Assembly (NCBI RefSeq): GCF_020423045.1
Contig: NZ_CP081943.1
Coordinates: 682,001-746,000, forward strand
DNA length: 64,000 nt
Direction of reading: 5' to 3'
DNA from: Pseudomonas sp. MM213
GTDB lineage: Bacteria; Pseudomonadota; Gammaproteobacteria; Pseudomonadales; Pseudomonadaceae
The notes under the pieces were generated by a model. That model searched no databases, was not told where the DNA came from, and worked only from the letters and a program-made list of their open reading frames with translations. Both the position numbers and the translations under genes were made by a program. How positions within the stretch are numbered: the first letter of the stretch is position 1; every line of letters begins with the position of its first letter. Of the stretch, positions 52,086-60,399 are shown one piece after another.

Positions 52086-53246
52086 TCAGGCGCTGGCCTT
52101 CAAGTGGGTTTGCGGTTGGGCGACAGGGCGCTGGTGCACCAGCGGCAGCACTTCCTGCCCGATGCGCAGGGCTTCTTCCAGGTGCGGATTGCCGGCGAGG
52201 ATGAAGGTCGAGAAACCGGCGTCGCGGTATTCCGACAGGCGTTCCGCGATGTTCTGGTGACTGCCCACCAGGCCCACGGTCGGCCCGGGTTTGGCCTTGG
52301 CGAAACCGGCCCACAGGTTCGGGCCAATGATCAGGTCATCAAAGCGATCGACGTTCTGGTGGTAAGCCGTTTGCCGTGCGCCACCGACTGAATCGGAACC
52401 GCTGGTAAAGCCTTTGGCGACCACGCTGCTCTTGCCTTCGAGCTTGTCGAACTGGCGGCGCAGATCTTTCCAGGCCTGCTCTTCGGTTTCGCGGGCGAAC
52501 AGGTCGACGCGCAGTCCGAAGCGCACGCTGCGACCTTGTTTGTCCGCCAGTTCGCGGACCCGCTCGATGTGCGGCTTGAGCTTGTCGATCGGCTCGGCCC
52601 AGTTCAGGTAAACGTCGGCATGTTTGGCGGCGACATCCAGCGCGGCATCGGAAAAACCGGAGAAATACACGCCGGGTTTGCGTTCGTTTTGCAAACCATG
52701 GGGCAGGGCGCCGTTCTCCAGTTGGTAGATATCGCCGTCGTAGGAGAAGCGTTCGTTCTGCCAAAGACCCTGGATGATGTCGAGGAATTCGCCGGTGCGC
52801 TTGTAGCGCAGGTCGTGTTCGAGGAAGTCACCGTTGGCCCGCTGACTGGCCGGGTTGCCGCCGGTGATGATGTTCCACTCCAGGCGGCCGCGACTGAGGT
52901 TTTGCAGGATGGCCGCTTGTTGCGCGGCATAGGCCGGCAAGGTCCAGGTGGCCTGGAAGGCGATCAGGAATTTGATCCGGCGGGTTTCCCGGGCCAAGGC
53001 CGCTGCGGCAATCCACGGCTCCGGGCCGGTGGGCAGCAGGGCGCCTTCGAACCCGGCCAGTTCCGCCGCTTTCGCGACCTGGGCGATGTAGTCGATGTAA
53101 GTGAAGTCATCCGGTTCGCCGTTGGGCAAACGCCCCGGTGCGATGTTGCCCGGTCGATAGTCCGGATTGCCACGATTGTGTTTGTCGGTGGTCAGTTGCG
53201 GACCATCGGTGCCCAGCGGCAGACGCCAGAAAAATTCAGTGCTCAT
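52086..53246 (-). CDS. SsuD-like FMNH2-dependent monooxygenase (bacterial luciferase family)
   Basis: A 386-residue LLM-family enzyme: FEGALLPTGPEPW, RIKFLIAFQATWT, LEWNIITGGNPASQ, SGFSDAALDVAAKHADVYLNW, GPNLWAGFA, GLVGSHQNIAERL. The layout follows alkanesulfonate monooxygenase SsuD (381 residues). It would use reduced FMN and oxygen to break a C-S bond; no flavin reductase gene is adjacent. The start at 53246 follows AGGAG; the upstream in-frame extension is REP sequence. First gene of a three-gene operon with a sigma-54 promoter at 53312-53327. Confidence 0.88.
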   Translation of the reverse strand: MSTEFFWRLPLGTDGPQLTTDKHNRGNPDYRPGNIAPGRLPNGEPDDFTYIDYIAQVAKAAELAGFEGALLPTGPEPWIAAAALARETRRIKFLIAFQATWTLPAYAAQQAAILQNLSRGRLEWNIITGGNPASQRANGDFLEHDLRYKRTGEFLDIIQGLWQNERFSYDGDIYQLENGALPHGLQNERKPGVYFSGFSDAALDVAAKHADVYLNWAEPIDKLKPHIERVRELADKQGRSVRFGLRVDLFARETEEQAWKDLRRQFDKLEGKSSVVAKGFTSGSDSVGGARQTAYHQNVDRFDDLIIGPNLWAGFAKAKPGPTVGLVGSHQNIAERLSEYRDAGFSTFILAGNPHLEEALRIGQEVLPLVHQRPVAQPQTHLKASA

Positions 53247-53311
53247 GGGATGCTCCTGATTCAAGTACGCGTTGCGTCGCGCAGGTGCGAGGACGCCTTG
53301 GCAGGGGTGGT

Positions 53312-53327
53312 TGCAACGGACATGCCA
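53312..53327 (-). promoter_or_regulatory. Sigma-54 promoter of the SsuD-like/DszB-like operon
   Basis: On the minus strand TGGCATG-TCCG-TTGCA: near-perfect -24 and perfect -12 with correct spacing, about 66 bp before the start. Confidence 0.75.
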
Positions 53328-53401
53328 TGGTCGGCGGGGTGGGTTTGGGGCCGAAGGGGCGGGGGTTTGACGGGGGGAGAAGCGGTGTTGGCGGTGGGAG
53401 G

Positions 53402-53451
53402 TGCTGCTGTAGCAGCAGTCTGTCAGCAATGGTTGTTCGGGGTGCAGCAGA
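53402..53451. promoter_or_regulatory. Enhancer-like sites upstream of the SsuD-like operon
   Basis: TGCTGCTGTAGCAGCAGT (53402-53419, strongly palindromic) and the weaker TGTTCGGGGTGCAGCAGA (53434-53451), 32 bp apart, 75-140 bp upstream of the sigma-54 promoter. Confidence 0.5.
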
Positions 53452-53477
53452 GGGTTTTGTGGTGTTTTGCAGATTGC

Positions 53478-53609
53478 TATCGCCGGCAAGCCGGCTCCTA
53501 CAGGTTTCGTGTACGACGCCAATCCCCTGTGGGAGCTGGCCTGCCAGCGATGGCGGCCTGCCTGACACACCGCGCAATCCGCATCGCCAGCAAGCCGGCT
53601 CCTACAAGC
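53478..53609. repeat. REP cluster M (four units)
   Basis: Four REP units (two inverted pairs, one with TGTGGGAGCTGGCCTGCC core) between the ABC exporter end and the enhancer-like sites. Confidence 0.9.
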
Positions 53610-53623
53610 GATTGCGGTTTTCG

Positions 53624-55492
53624 TTACGCCGGTGCGGTGGCGACGATATCGTCGATCGACGCACCCGCTTCGGCGCTGCGCAGATAGGTCTGGTACAACG
53701 CCGCATAGGCGCCGCCCTGGTCGATCAATTGGCTGTGCGGCCCTTGTTCGACCAGGCGGCCATGACGGATCACTGCAATGCGGTCGGCATCACGAATGGT
53801 TGCCAGACGGTGGGCGATGATGATCGCGGTGCGGCCCTCGCACAGTCGGCGGAACGCGCGCTGAATGCGTCGCTCGGTGTGGATGTCGACCGCCGAAGTC
53901 GCTTCGTCCAGCACCAGCACCGCCGGGTCCGCGAGGTAGGCGCGCACCAGGCACACCAGTTGCCGCTGGCCATGGCTCAAGTGCCCTCCCAGCGGCCCTA
54001 CTTCGGTCTGGTACTGATGCGGCAGGCGTTCCAGCACTTCGTCCGCTCCCAGCTCCCGGGCAGCAGCAATCAGCCGGGCATCGTCCGCCTGCGGCGCGGC
54101 GAGGCGCAGGTTGTCGAGGATGCTGCCGCTGAACAGCACATTGTCCTGCAGCACCACGCCGACGTTGCGCCGCAGTTCATGCTGGGTGAGGTCGCGGATA
54201 TCAACGCCATCGAGCTTCACCGCCCCCGACTGCACCTCGTAAAAACGCGTCAGCAACTGCACCAGCGTGCTCTTGCCATGGCCTGACGGGCCGACGATCG
54301 CCAGCACTTCGCCGGCCGGAATCTGCAGGTCGAGGTTATTGATCACCGGTGAAGCGCCGCTGGCATCGTAGGCAAACCGCACCCGTTCAAAACTGACTTC
54401 GCCGCGGGCCTTGCCCAGGCGTTGCGGGGTGGTGCTGTCGCTGATCTCCGGGCGCGTGTCGAGCAGCAAAAAGATCCGCTGCGCTGAGGCCGATCCGGTG
54501 GCGTAACGCTCGAACAGGTCCGACAGTTCCTGCAACGGCCCGAGAAACAGGAACACATAAAACAGGCTTTCCGCGACCTGGCCCACGGTGACATCCGCCT
54601 GCGCCAGACCATAAGCGCCCACCAGCAACAACACCGCCATGCCGGCGGAGCTGAGCAGCGCGGTGAACGGTGCAAACCAGCTGGATCGCAGGCTGCCGCG
54701 AATCAGCGCCTGATTGAAATCATCCAGCAAGCCGCGATAGCGCCGCAGGTTGGGCGCTTGCTGGGCGCATTGTTGCAACATGCGTGCGCCGCTGACGCTC
54801 TCCACCAGATGCGCGGTGAAACGGCTGCGGTTTTCCGCGACCTTGGCCCAGTTGCGTTGGGAAATGCGTTTGAAACTCCAGGTCGCCAACACCAGCAACG
54901 GCACCGTGGCGGCGAGGCTGAGAAAGAATCGCGGGTCGATCCGCCACAACATCACCGAGGCAAGGCCACAGCGTAGCAATGCGCCCAGCAGTTCGGGTGG
55001 GCCCTGAATCAGCAGCGGTTCGAGGGCGTCGACATCGCGGTCGGCGCGAGAAATGATCCGCCCGGCCTTGGTCCGGTCGAAGTAGCTGACACTCAAGCTC
55101 TGCACATGGGCAAATACGCGCACCCGCAAGTCATTGAGTACGCGGATCGCCGCGCTGCCCGCGACAAACTGCGAGACACCGGCGAGCAGGAAGCGCCCGA
55201 GCCAACTGGCCGCCAATCCGAGGCCGAGCCACAGCACCAAACGTTCGTCCAGCAACCAATGATCGTTCTGTTGAATCAGCCCACGGTCGAGCAACTCACG
55301 GACAAACCACGGCCGCAGAAACACCGTGAACACCAGCAGCAGTTCAATGCCGATGACGCCGACAATGTGCCGGCGAATCGGTTTCAGCAGCGGCAATAGC
55401 CGACTGAACATGCTGCGGTCGAGGGCCTTGCGGGCGAGCATTTCTTCGATTTCGATATCGCTCAAGGCCTTGCCGGCGATTGGGTTAGCCAT
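53624..55492 (-). CDS. ABC exporter half-transporter B
   Basis: A 622-residue protein with an N-terminal six-helix ABC exporter domain (to about residue 350) and a C-terminal ATPase: Walker A GPSGHGKST, signature LSHGQRQ (Gly to His change), Walker B VLVLDEATS with catalytic Glu, and switch His (IIAHRLAT). Its start overlaps the end of half-transporter A by 8 bp, so the two form a heterodimer. The altered signature pairs with the altered Walker B of the partner, giving one degenerate nucleotide site, as in TM287/288-type exporters. Substrate unknown. Confidence 0.87.
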   Translation of the reverse strand: MANPIAGKALSDIEIEEMLARKALDRSMFSRLLPLLKPIRRHIVGVIGIELLLVFTVFLRPWFVRELLDRGLIQQNDHWLLDERLVLWLGLGLAASWLGRFLLAGVSQFVAGSAAIRVLNDLRVRVFAHVQSLSVSYFDRTKAGRIISRADRDVDALEPLLIQGPPELLGALLRCGLASVMLWRIDPRFFLSLAATVPLLVLATWSFKRISQRNWAKVAENRSRFTAHLVESVSGARMLQQCAQQAPNLRRYRGLLDDFNQALIRGSLRSSWFAPFTALLSSAGMAVLLLVGAYGLAQADVTVGQVAESLFYVFLFLGPLQELSDLFERYATGSASAQRIFLLLDTRPEISDSTTPQRLGKARGEVSFERVRFAYDASGASPVINNLDLQIPAGEVLAIVGPSGHGKSTLVQLLTRFYEVQSGAVKLDGVDIRDLTQHELRRNVGVVLQDNVLFSGSILDNLRLAAPQADDARLIAAARELGADEVLERLPHQYQTEVGPLGGHLSHGQRQLVCLVRAYLADPAVLVLDEATSAVDIHTERRIQRAFRRLCEGRTAIIIAHRLATIRDADRIAVIRHGRLVEQGPHSQLIDQGGAYAALYQTYLRSAEAGASIDDIVATAPA

Positions 55493-57266
55493 GGTCGATC
55501 CCTAGCAGGTCGCGGTAGTCCGGATGGGTTTTGAGTAATGCTTCGTGGGTGCCGTTGGCGGCGATTTTGCCGTCCTGCAGCATCAGCACGCGGTCGGCCA
55601 GGAGGATGGTCGAGAGCTTGCTGGAGATCACCAGCAACGTGGTGGCCCGGCCCTGATCGCGGCGCAACTGGCGAATGTTGTTGAGTACCTGGCGTTCACT
55701 GATCGCATCCAGCGCGCTGGTGGCGTCGTCCAGGCACAGAATGTCCGGCTCGCCAAGCAGCGCGCGAGCCAGGCTCAGACGCTGGCGCTGGCCGCCGGAC
55801 AAGGTCACGCCGCGATCCCCCAGTGGCGTGGCCAGGCCGTGCGGCAGGCGTTCCAGCACGTCTTCGGCGGCGGCGAGGCGCAAACCGTGACGCAGTTGTT
55901 GATCGCTGGCGTCGGGTGCGGTCAGGCGCAGGTTGGCCGCCAGGGTGTCGGAAAACAGGAAGCTTTCCTGCGGCACCACGTGCACCCGGCGCCGCAATTC
56001 GTCGAGGTTCAACTGGCGAATGTCTTGCCAGCCGGCGCTGTCCGAACCGATCAGCAGACGTCCGGAATTGATGTCGCTGAGGCGTGGCAGCAGGCTTGCC
56101 AATAGACTTTTGCCAGTGCCGGTGGCGCCGACGAGCGCGACGATTTCGCCGGGCTGCACGGTCAGTGAGCAGTCATGAAGAATGTCCAGGCCGCCACCCG
56201 GTGCGCTGACGTTGACGTGTTCCAGTTTCAGCCCCAGCGGCGTATCGGGCAGGATTGCGTTGCCGCTGCGGATCGCCGCAGGCTCGTCCAGCAGTTGCCA
56301 GATCCTTTCGGCGCTGGAGCGTGCGTCGGCGAAGGTCTGCATCACCCGGCCAATGCCTTCGATGCGGAACACCAGGGTGGTGGCGATCAGCAGTGAGGTC
56401 ACCAGTTCACCGATACCCAATTGCGCGGTGGCCACCAGGTGCGCGCCGTACACCAGGATCCACACATGCCCCAGTGCGACGACCGCTTGAGGCAGCGGAA
56501 TCCGCGAACTGGAATAGGCGAGGGCCTGGCGGGCGTGCTCGGCGAACACCGCCACCTGCCCGGCGAAACGCTGGATGCGGCTGTGTTCCAGGCCAAACGA
56601 TTTGATCACCCGCACGCCGCCGATGCCTTCGCTGAGGTCCTGATTGACCCGGTCGTAGGCCTCGCCGACGGCGCGGTCGAGGCTGACCAGGCGTTCGGTC
56701 TGGCGCACGAAAATCCACAGGCCGAACACCGTCAGCAACAGCGGCACCAACCCGAGCAGTGGGTTGTACCAGCTCAGCAGGCCGACGGTGGCCAGCACCA
56801 CCAGCGGGGTTTCCACCACCTGGCGCCAGAAGCTGATCAGCGCATCGCGCACCTTGTCGGCATCGCGGGTGGTGCGGGTGATCATTTCGCCCATGCCGTG
56901 CTGCCAGTGATAACCCAGGTGCAGGGTTTGCACCTGCTGCAGGATGCGCTCGCGCAGGCGCGTCAGCAGTTCCTGGCTGAGCACCAGCGACAGCACGCTG
57001 GCGGCGTATTGCAACACGCCACGGCCGAACGCCACGGCGAGCATCAGCCACAACCAGTACCAGCCGAGGCTGGCGTCGAGACTGCCATCGGCTTGCCGGA
57101 CAACCGCGCGGCCGGCGCTGACGTCGTTGACGGCGTGGCCGATCAGCCATTGCTGCCAGACCAGCCCGAGGTTCACCGCGATGTACAACGCCGCCACCAG
57201 GGCGAAGCGCCAGGGCATCTCCCGGTAAATCGCCAGGCTGCGCAAGAGAGGATGTTTTTCGATCAT
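55485..57266 (-). CDS. ABC exporter half-transporter A
   Basis: A 593-residue MdlA/B-like half-transporter: six helices, then Walker A GATGTGKS, signature LSGGQRQR, Walker B ILCLDDATS with Asp in place of the catalytic Glu, and Ser in place of the switch His (LLVISSKLST). These are the marks of the degenerate partner in a heterodimeric exporter. Only the site formed by B's Walker motifs and A's normal signature should hydrolyse ATP well. It lies downstream of the DszC-like gene on the same strand after a REP-filled gap. Confidence 0.87.
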   Translation of the reverse strand: MIEKHPLLRSLAIYREMPWRFALVAALYIAVNLGLVWQQWLIGHAVNDVSAGRAVVRQADGSLDASLGWYWLWLMLAVAFGRGVLQYAASVLSLVLSQELLTRLRERILQQVQTLHLGYHWQHGMGEMITRTTRDADKVRDALISFWRQVVETPLVVLATVGLLSWYNPLLGLVPLLLTVFGLWIFVRQTERLVSLDRAVGEAYDRVNQDLSEGIGGVRVIKSFGLEHSRIQRFAGQVAVFAEHARQALAYSSSRIPLPQAVVALGHVWILVYGAHLVATAQLGIGELVTSLLIATTLVFRIEGIGRVMQTFADARSSAERIWQLLDEPAAIRSGNAILPDTPLGLKLEHVNVSAPGGGLDILHDCSLTVQPGEIVALVGATGTGKSLLASLLPRLSDINSGRLLIGSDSAGWQDIRQLNLDELRRRVHVVPQESFLFSDTLAANLRLTAPDASDQQLRHGLRLAAAEDVLERLPHGLATPLGDRGVTLSGGQRQRLSLARALLGEPDILCLDDATSALDAISERQVLNNIRQLRRDQGRATTLLVISSKLSTILLADRVLMLQDGKIAANGTHEALLKTHPDYRDLLGIDHG

Positions 57267-57300
57267 GAAAAAGCTCTGTGTGGTGTGCGGACACGATCAG

Positions 57301-57602
57301 GTTGCCGGCGATGGGGCCTTTGAATTTGCATCGATTTCGAGGACGCCATCGCCGGCAAGCCAGCTCCTACAGGGTTTTGCATTTGTTCAGGTGGAACGCC
57401 GAACCTGTAGGAGCCGGCTTGCTGGCGATGGGGCCTTTGGTTTTTGCATAGGGCTTTAGGGCGCCTTCGCGGGCAAGCCTCGCTCCTACAGGGTTTTGCA
57501 TTTGTTCAGGTGGAACGCCGAACCTGTAGGAGCCGGCTTGCTGGCGATGGGGCCTTTGGATTTGCATCGATTTCGAGGACGCCATCGTCGGGCTCCTACA
57601 AG
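57301..57602. repeat. REP cluster N (about five units)
   Basis: REP units with linker TTTTGCATTTGTTCAGGTGGAACGCC repeated twice, between the DszC-like gene and the ABC exporter. One end unit is truncated. Confidence 0.92.
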
Positions 57603-57622
57603 GGGAGGCGGTGTCTGGGGGA

Positions 57623-58891
57623 TCACCGTCCGGGGCTGGTCGCGCCCTGTTTTTCCTTGGCGTTGAGGATCGCGGTGTATTCGCCGGGGTCGACGCCGTT
57701 GAGGTAGTAGTTGCCGACGTGGTGCAGGCGCCAGCGGATCGGGTCGTGGGTGGTGTGGACCCTTGCGTTGCGCCAGAAGCGGTCGAGGTTCCATTTGCTC
57801 AGCGAGGAACTGGCGCCAAGCAGGGAGAAAATGTCGCTGGAGATTTTCAGCGACGCCGCGTCGGAGTGGGCACGGGCGGTGGCCACCGACAGAATCAGCT
57901 CGTCCTGCAGTTCCTTGTTGTCCGGGTCCAGTTCGTGCTGATCGAACACCCGCGCCGCGTCGCGCAGCAGCGATTGCGCGCCGCGCAGGGCCACGGCGTA
58001 TTCGCCGATCTGCTTGATGATGTGCGGCTCCTGATTGGCGTGATCGACGCCGCTTTCCACCCACGGCCGCGCATTGTGATTCAGGTAGTCCACCGCAGCC
58101 GACAGCGCACCTTCGGCAATGCCGGTGTCGATGGCCGCGTGGAGAATCTGCGGGAAGGTCAGCCCGGTGCGTTTCATCGGCCCTTTGCGCTGGGAGACAA
58201 AACCTTCGTCGAGTTCGATGTTGTCGAAAATCACTGTGCCGCTGACCGAGTTTTTCTGGCCGAACGCTTCCCAGTCGTCCACCAGCGTCAGGCCCGGTGT
58301 GTTGCGATTGAGCAGCACCCCGGCACCGCCGTCATCACTGGCGGCGGTCAGGGAAATCCACTCGGCCAGGTAGGAACCGGTGGAGTAGAACTTGCTGCCA
58401 TTGAGGATCAACTTGCCGTCGGCGCGGCGTTCGACGCGAGTCTTGAGGGCGAATTTGTTCTTGCCGCCGACTTCCGCCAGGGCATTGCCGAAACGCTTGC
58501 CGGCCAATACATCGCGAACCAGTCGGTCGCGAATCTCGTCGGAGTACCCGGTAAAAATCCCTCGCAGCATGACGTTGTGGATTTGCAGCAACTGACCGAC
58601 GCCGCCGTCGGCCACCGAGATGAGGCGCACGGTTTCGACGATGGTTTCCACCGAAGCGCCGAGGCCGCCAAACGCCTTGGGCACGCCAATGGCGGTCAAG
58701 CCGCTCTCCGACAACAGTTGCGCCTGACGCCGTGGCAGTTGGCCGTTCTGACTGGCGTCGGCGGCGATCTCGGCAATCTCCCGGGCGATGTCCCTGGCCA
58801 CGGCGATGGCTTGTGCCTCGCTGTCCAGCAGGCGGATCGGCGCCTGTTCTTGTATCAGTTGTCCGGCGGGGTTGTGTTCGACCTTGCTCAT
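57623..58891 (-). CDS. DszC/SfnB-like flavin-dependent oxidoreductase (acyl-CoA dehydrogenase fold)
   Basis: A 422-residue enzyme of the acyl-CoA dehydrogenase superfamily: N-terminal helical domain with GLTAIGVPKAFGGLGAS, central beta domain (NGSKFYSTGSYLAEWI), C-terminal helical domain ending HTTHDPIRWRLHHVGNYYLN. The loss of the dehydrogenase Glu context and the C-terminal HHVGNYYLNG are typical of DszC/SfnB sulfur acquisition oxygenases, which use FMNH2 to oxidise sulfur. It would supply the sulfoxide/sulfone step. The start at 58891 follows AGAGG. Divergent from the third DszB-like gene. Confidence 0.83.
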   Translation of the reverse strand: MSKVEHNPAGQLIQEQAPIRLLDSEAQAIAVARDIAREIAEIAADASQNGQLPRRQAQLLSESGLTAIGVPKAFGGLGASVETIVETVRLISVADGGVGQLLQIHNVMLRGIFTGYSDEIRDRLVRDVLAGKRFGNALAEVGGKNKFALKTRVERRADGKLILNGSKFYSTGSYLAEWISLTAASDDGGAGVLLNRNTPGLTLVDDWEAFGQKNSVSGTVIFDNIELDEGFVSQRKGPMKRTGLTFPQILHAAIDTGIAEGALSAAVDYLNHNARPWVESGVDHANQEPHIIKQIGEYAVALRGAQSLLRDAARVFDQHELDPDNKELQDELILSVATARAHSDAASLKISSDIFSLLGASSSLSKWNLDRFWRNARVHTTHDPIRWRLHHVGNYYLNGVDPGEYTAILNAKEKQGATSPGR

Positions 58892-58942
58892 TGCTGTACC
58901 TCTGATAATGGATCGGATGATGGCCGAAAATTCAGCGCGATC

Positions 58943-59036
58943 CTTGTAGGAGCCGGCTTGCTGGCGATGGCGGTGCATCAGGCGACATCAATGTTGTTTG
59001 ATCCGCCGCCATCGCCAGCAAGCCGGCTCCTACAAG
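58943..59036. repeat. REP pair O in the dszC-like leader
   Basis: TGTAGGAGCCGGCTTGCTGGCGATGGCGG facing its complement. It lies between the proposed sigma-54 promoter and the start of the DszC-like gene, so it would be in the transcript leader. Confidence 0.9.
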
Positions 59037-59071
59037 GGGGATCGGTGTTTCACGGGCGTTGAAGGGCCTTG

Positions 59072-59087
59072 AGCAAGTTCTGCGCCA
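59072..59087 (-). promoter_or_regulatory. Probable sigma-54 promoter of the DszC-like gene
   Basis: On the minus strand TGGCGCA-GAAC-TTGCT: one change in the -24 element, perfect -12, correct spacing; about 180 bp before the start because the REP pair lies between. Confidence 0.55.
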
Positions 59088-59128
59088 AGGGCTGGAACGC
59101 CCGCCCGGCAAGGGGTTGGGCGGGGTGG

Positions 59129-59206
59129 TGTTGCTGGGGAAGCAATGCCGGGGAGGCGACTGCTCGGCCAGCAGCAGTCGCCGCGCAATGCTGCTGGCAG
59201 GCCAGC
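59129..59206. promoter_or_regulatory. Enhancer-like array between divergent sigma-54 promoters
   Basis: TGTTGCTGGGGAAGCAAT (59129-59146), the inverted copy ACTGCTCGGCCAGCAGCA (59159-59176) and a weak third copy (59189-59206) step every 30 bp, about three helical turns. It lies between promoters facing the DszC-like and DszB-like genes. Confidence 0.68.
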
Positions 59207-59270
59207 AACCAGCGTCGGTTGTTTGCTCGATGCCAGGCGCAAAGCCCCGTAAACCGGGCGTTTCAGCTCT

Positions 59271-59286
59271 TGGCACGGGCGCTGCA
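59271..59286 (+). promoter_or_regulatory. Sigma-54 promoter of the rightward dszB-like operon
   Basis: TGGCACG-GGCG-CTGCA: perfect -24, correct spacing, near-perfect -12; 43 bp before the start at 59329. Confidence 0.78.
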
Positions 59287-59328
59287 ATAGCTCTGGCAAC
59301 AGACACTTGCCCAACCACGGAGCTGCCC

Positions 59329-60384
59329 ATGACGCTTGCTGCCAAACAATCCCGACCCGCTGCCCCGGCTGAACTGGAGCAGATCTGGTTCACCCGTTGC
59401 CCGGTGCCGACCGCTTCCGGCATCGCCTACAAACTCGGCTGGCTCAGCGAAGAATTCGCCGCTGACGGCCTGCCGGTGTCGACCTTGCAGGAGGCCCGGC
59501 AACTGGGTCATCACCACTACGATCACGAGTTGCCGGGCCTGTTTCGCGAAGGCGGTAACGTACCGGCCCTGGCGGCACGTGCCGCTGGTGCGCCGAGTCG
59601 CCTGATCGGCCTGACCTGGATCGAAGAGTGGCAAACCATCCTGGTTCGCCCGGACTCCGGCATTCGTCGTCCGCAAGACCTAAAGGGCAAGCGTCTGGCG
59701 CTGCCGGCCTGGGGTGAAACCCGCCCCGGCAGCATCGCTCGGGCCATGAGCCTGCACGGCTACAAAGGCGCGTTGAGCCTGGCGGGGCTGGGCTTCGATG
59801 ACGTCGAACTGGTGGAAGTGGCGCTGCAAAACCAGGAGCAGGCGGCGAATCCTCAAGAGGGCTTGCAACGCCTTTGGTCGGGCCTCGATTACCTGGTGCG
59901 CGGTGAAGTTGACGCGGTGTACGTCAAAGGCGCGTCCGCCGCCGATGCCGCGCGGCGTCTCGGGCTGGTGGTGGGCATTGATCTCGACCTGATCGCCGAG
60001 CCGCGCTATCGCATCAACAATGGCACGCCGCGCCCGATCACGGTCCACCAGAGCCTGCTGGACAACCATTTCGACCTGGTCGTGCGCTTCCTCGCGCAAA
60101 CCCTCAGCGCCGCCGATTGGGCAGCGAACAATCGCGAGGCGCTGAACGCGATTCTCGAAGAAGAAACCCGCGCCGGCAGTGCCGGTGTCGCCGAAGCCTA
60201 TCGCGGTGAATTCCACACCACGCTGGCGCCTGACCTGTCGGCACAGCGTCTGGAATTTCTCGATACCCAGAAAGATTTCCTTTACCTGCACGGCTTCCTC
60301 GAACGCGATTTTTCCATCGCCGACTGGGTCGATCCGCGCCCGTTGCAAGCCGCTCATGAACTGTTGGCCAAGCGCCGCGCCTGA
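59329..60384 (+). CDS. DszB-like desulfinase/NMT1-fold protein 3
   Basis: A 351-residue cytoplasmic protein (no signal peptide). Active-site candidates are Cys24 (FTRCPVP), His63, Arg73 and Gly76 in H-YDHELPGLF-R-EGG, again the DszB pattern. It is more distant from the two leftward paralogues than those are from each other, but keeps the block INNGTPRPITV and the C-terminal WVDPRPLQA. The start at 59329 follows GGAG. It heads a rightward operon with the aldolase, the second SsuD-like gene and a binding protein. Confidence 0.77.
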   Translation: MTLAAKQSRPAAPAELEQIWFTRCPVPTASGIAYKLGWLSEEFAADGLPVSTLQEARQLGHHHYDHELPGLFREGGNVPALAARAAGAPSRLIGLTWIEEWQTILVRPDSGIRRPQDLKGKRLALPAWGETRPGSIARAMSLHGYKGALSLAGLGFDDVELVEVALQNQEQAANPQEGLQRLWSGLDYLVRGEVDAVYVKGASAADAARRLGLVVGIDLDLIAEPRYRINNGTPRPITVHQSLLDNHFDLVVRFLAQTLSAADWAANNREALNAILEEETRAGSAGVAEAYRGEFHTTLAPDLSAQRLEFLDTQKDFLYLHGFLERDFSIADWVDPRPLQAAHELLAKRRA

Positions 60385-60399
60385 CTCTGGAGAATTGCC

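Noticed and set aside
59059..59328. 90-residue N-terminal extension of the third DszB-like protein
   Set aside because: It would translate the enhancer array and the sigma-54 promoter; the ATG at 59329 has a proper ribosome site and matches its paralogues.
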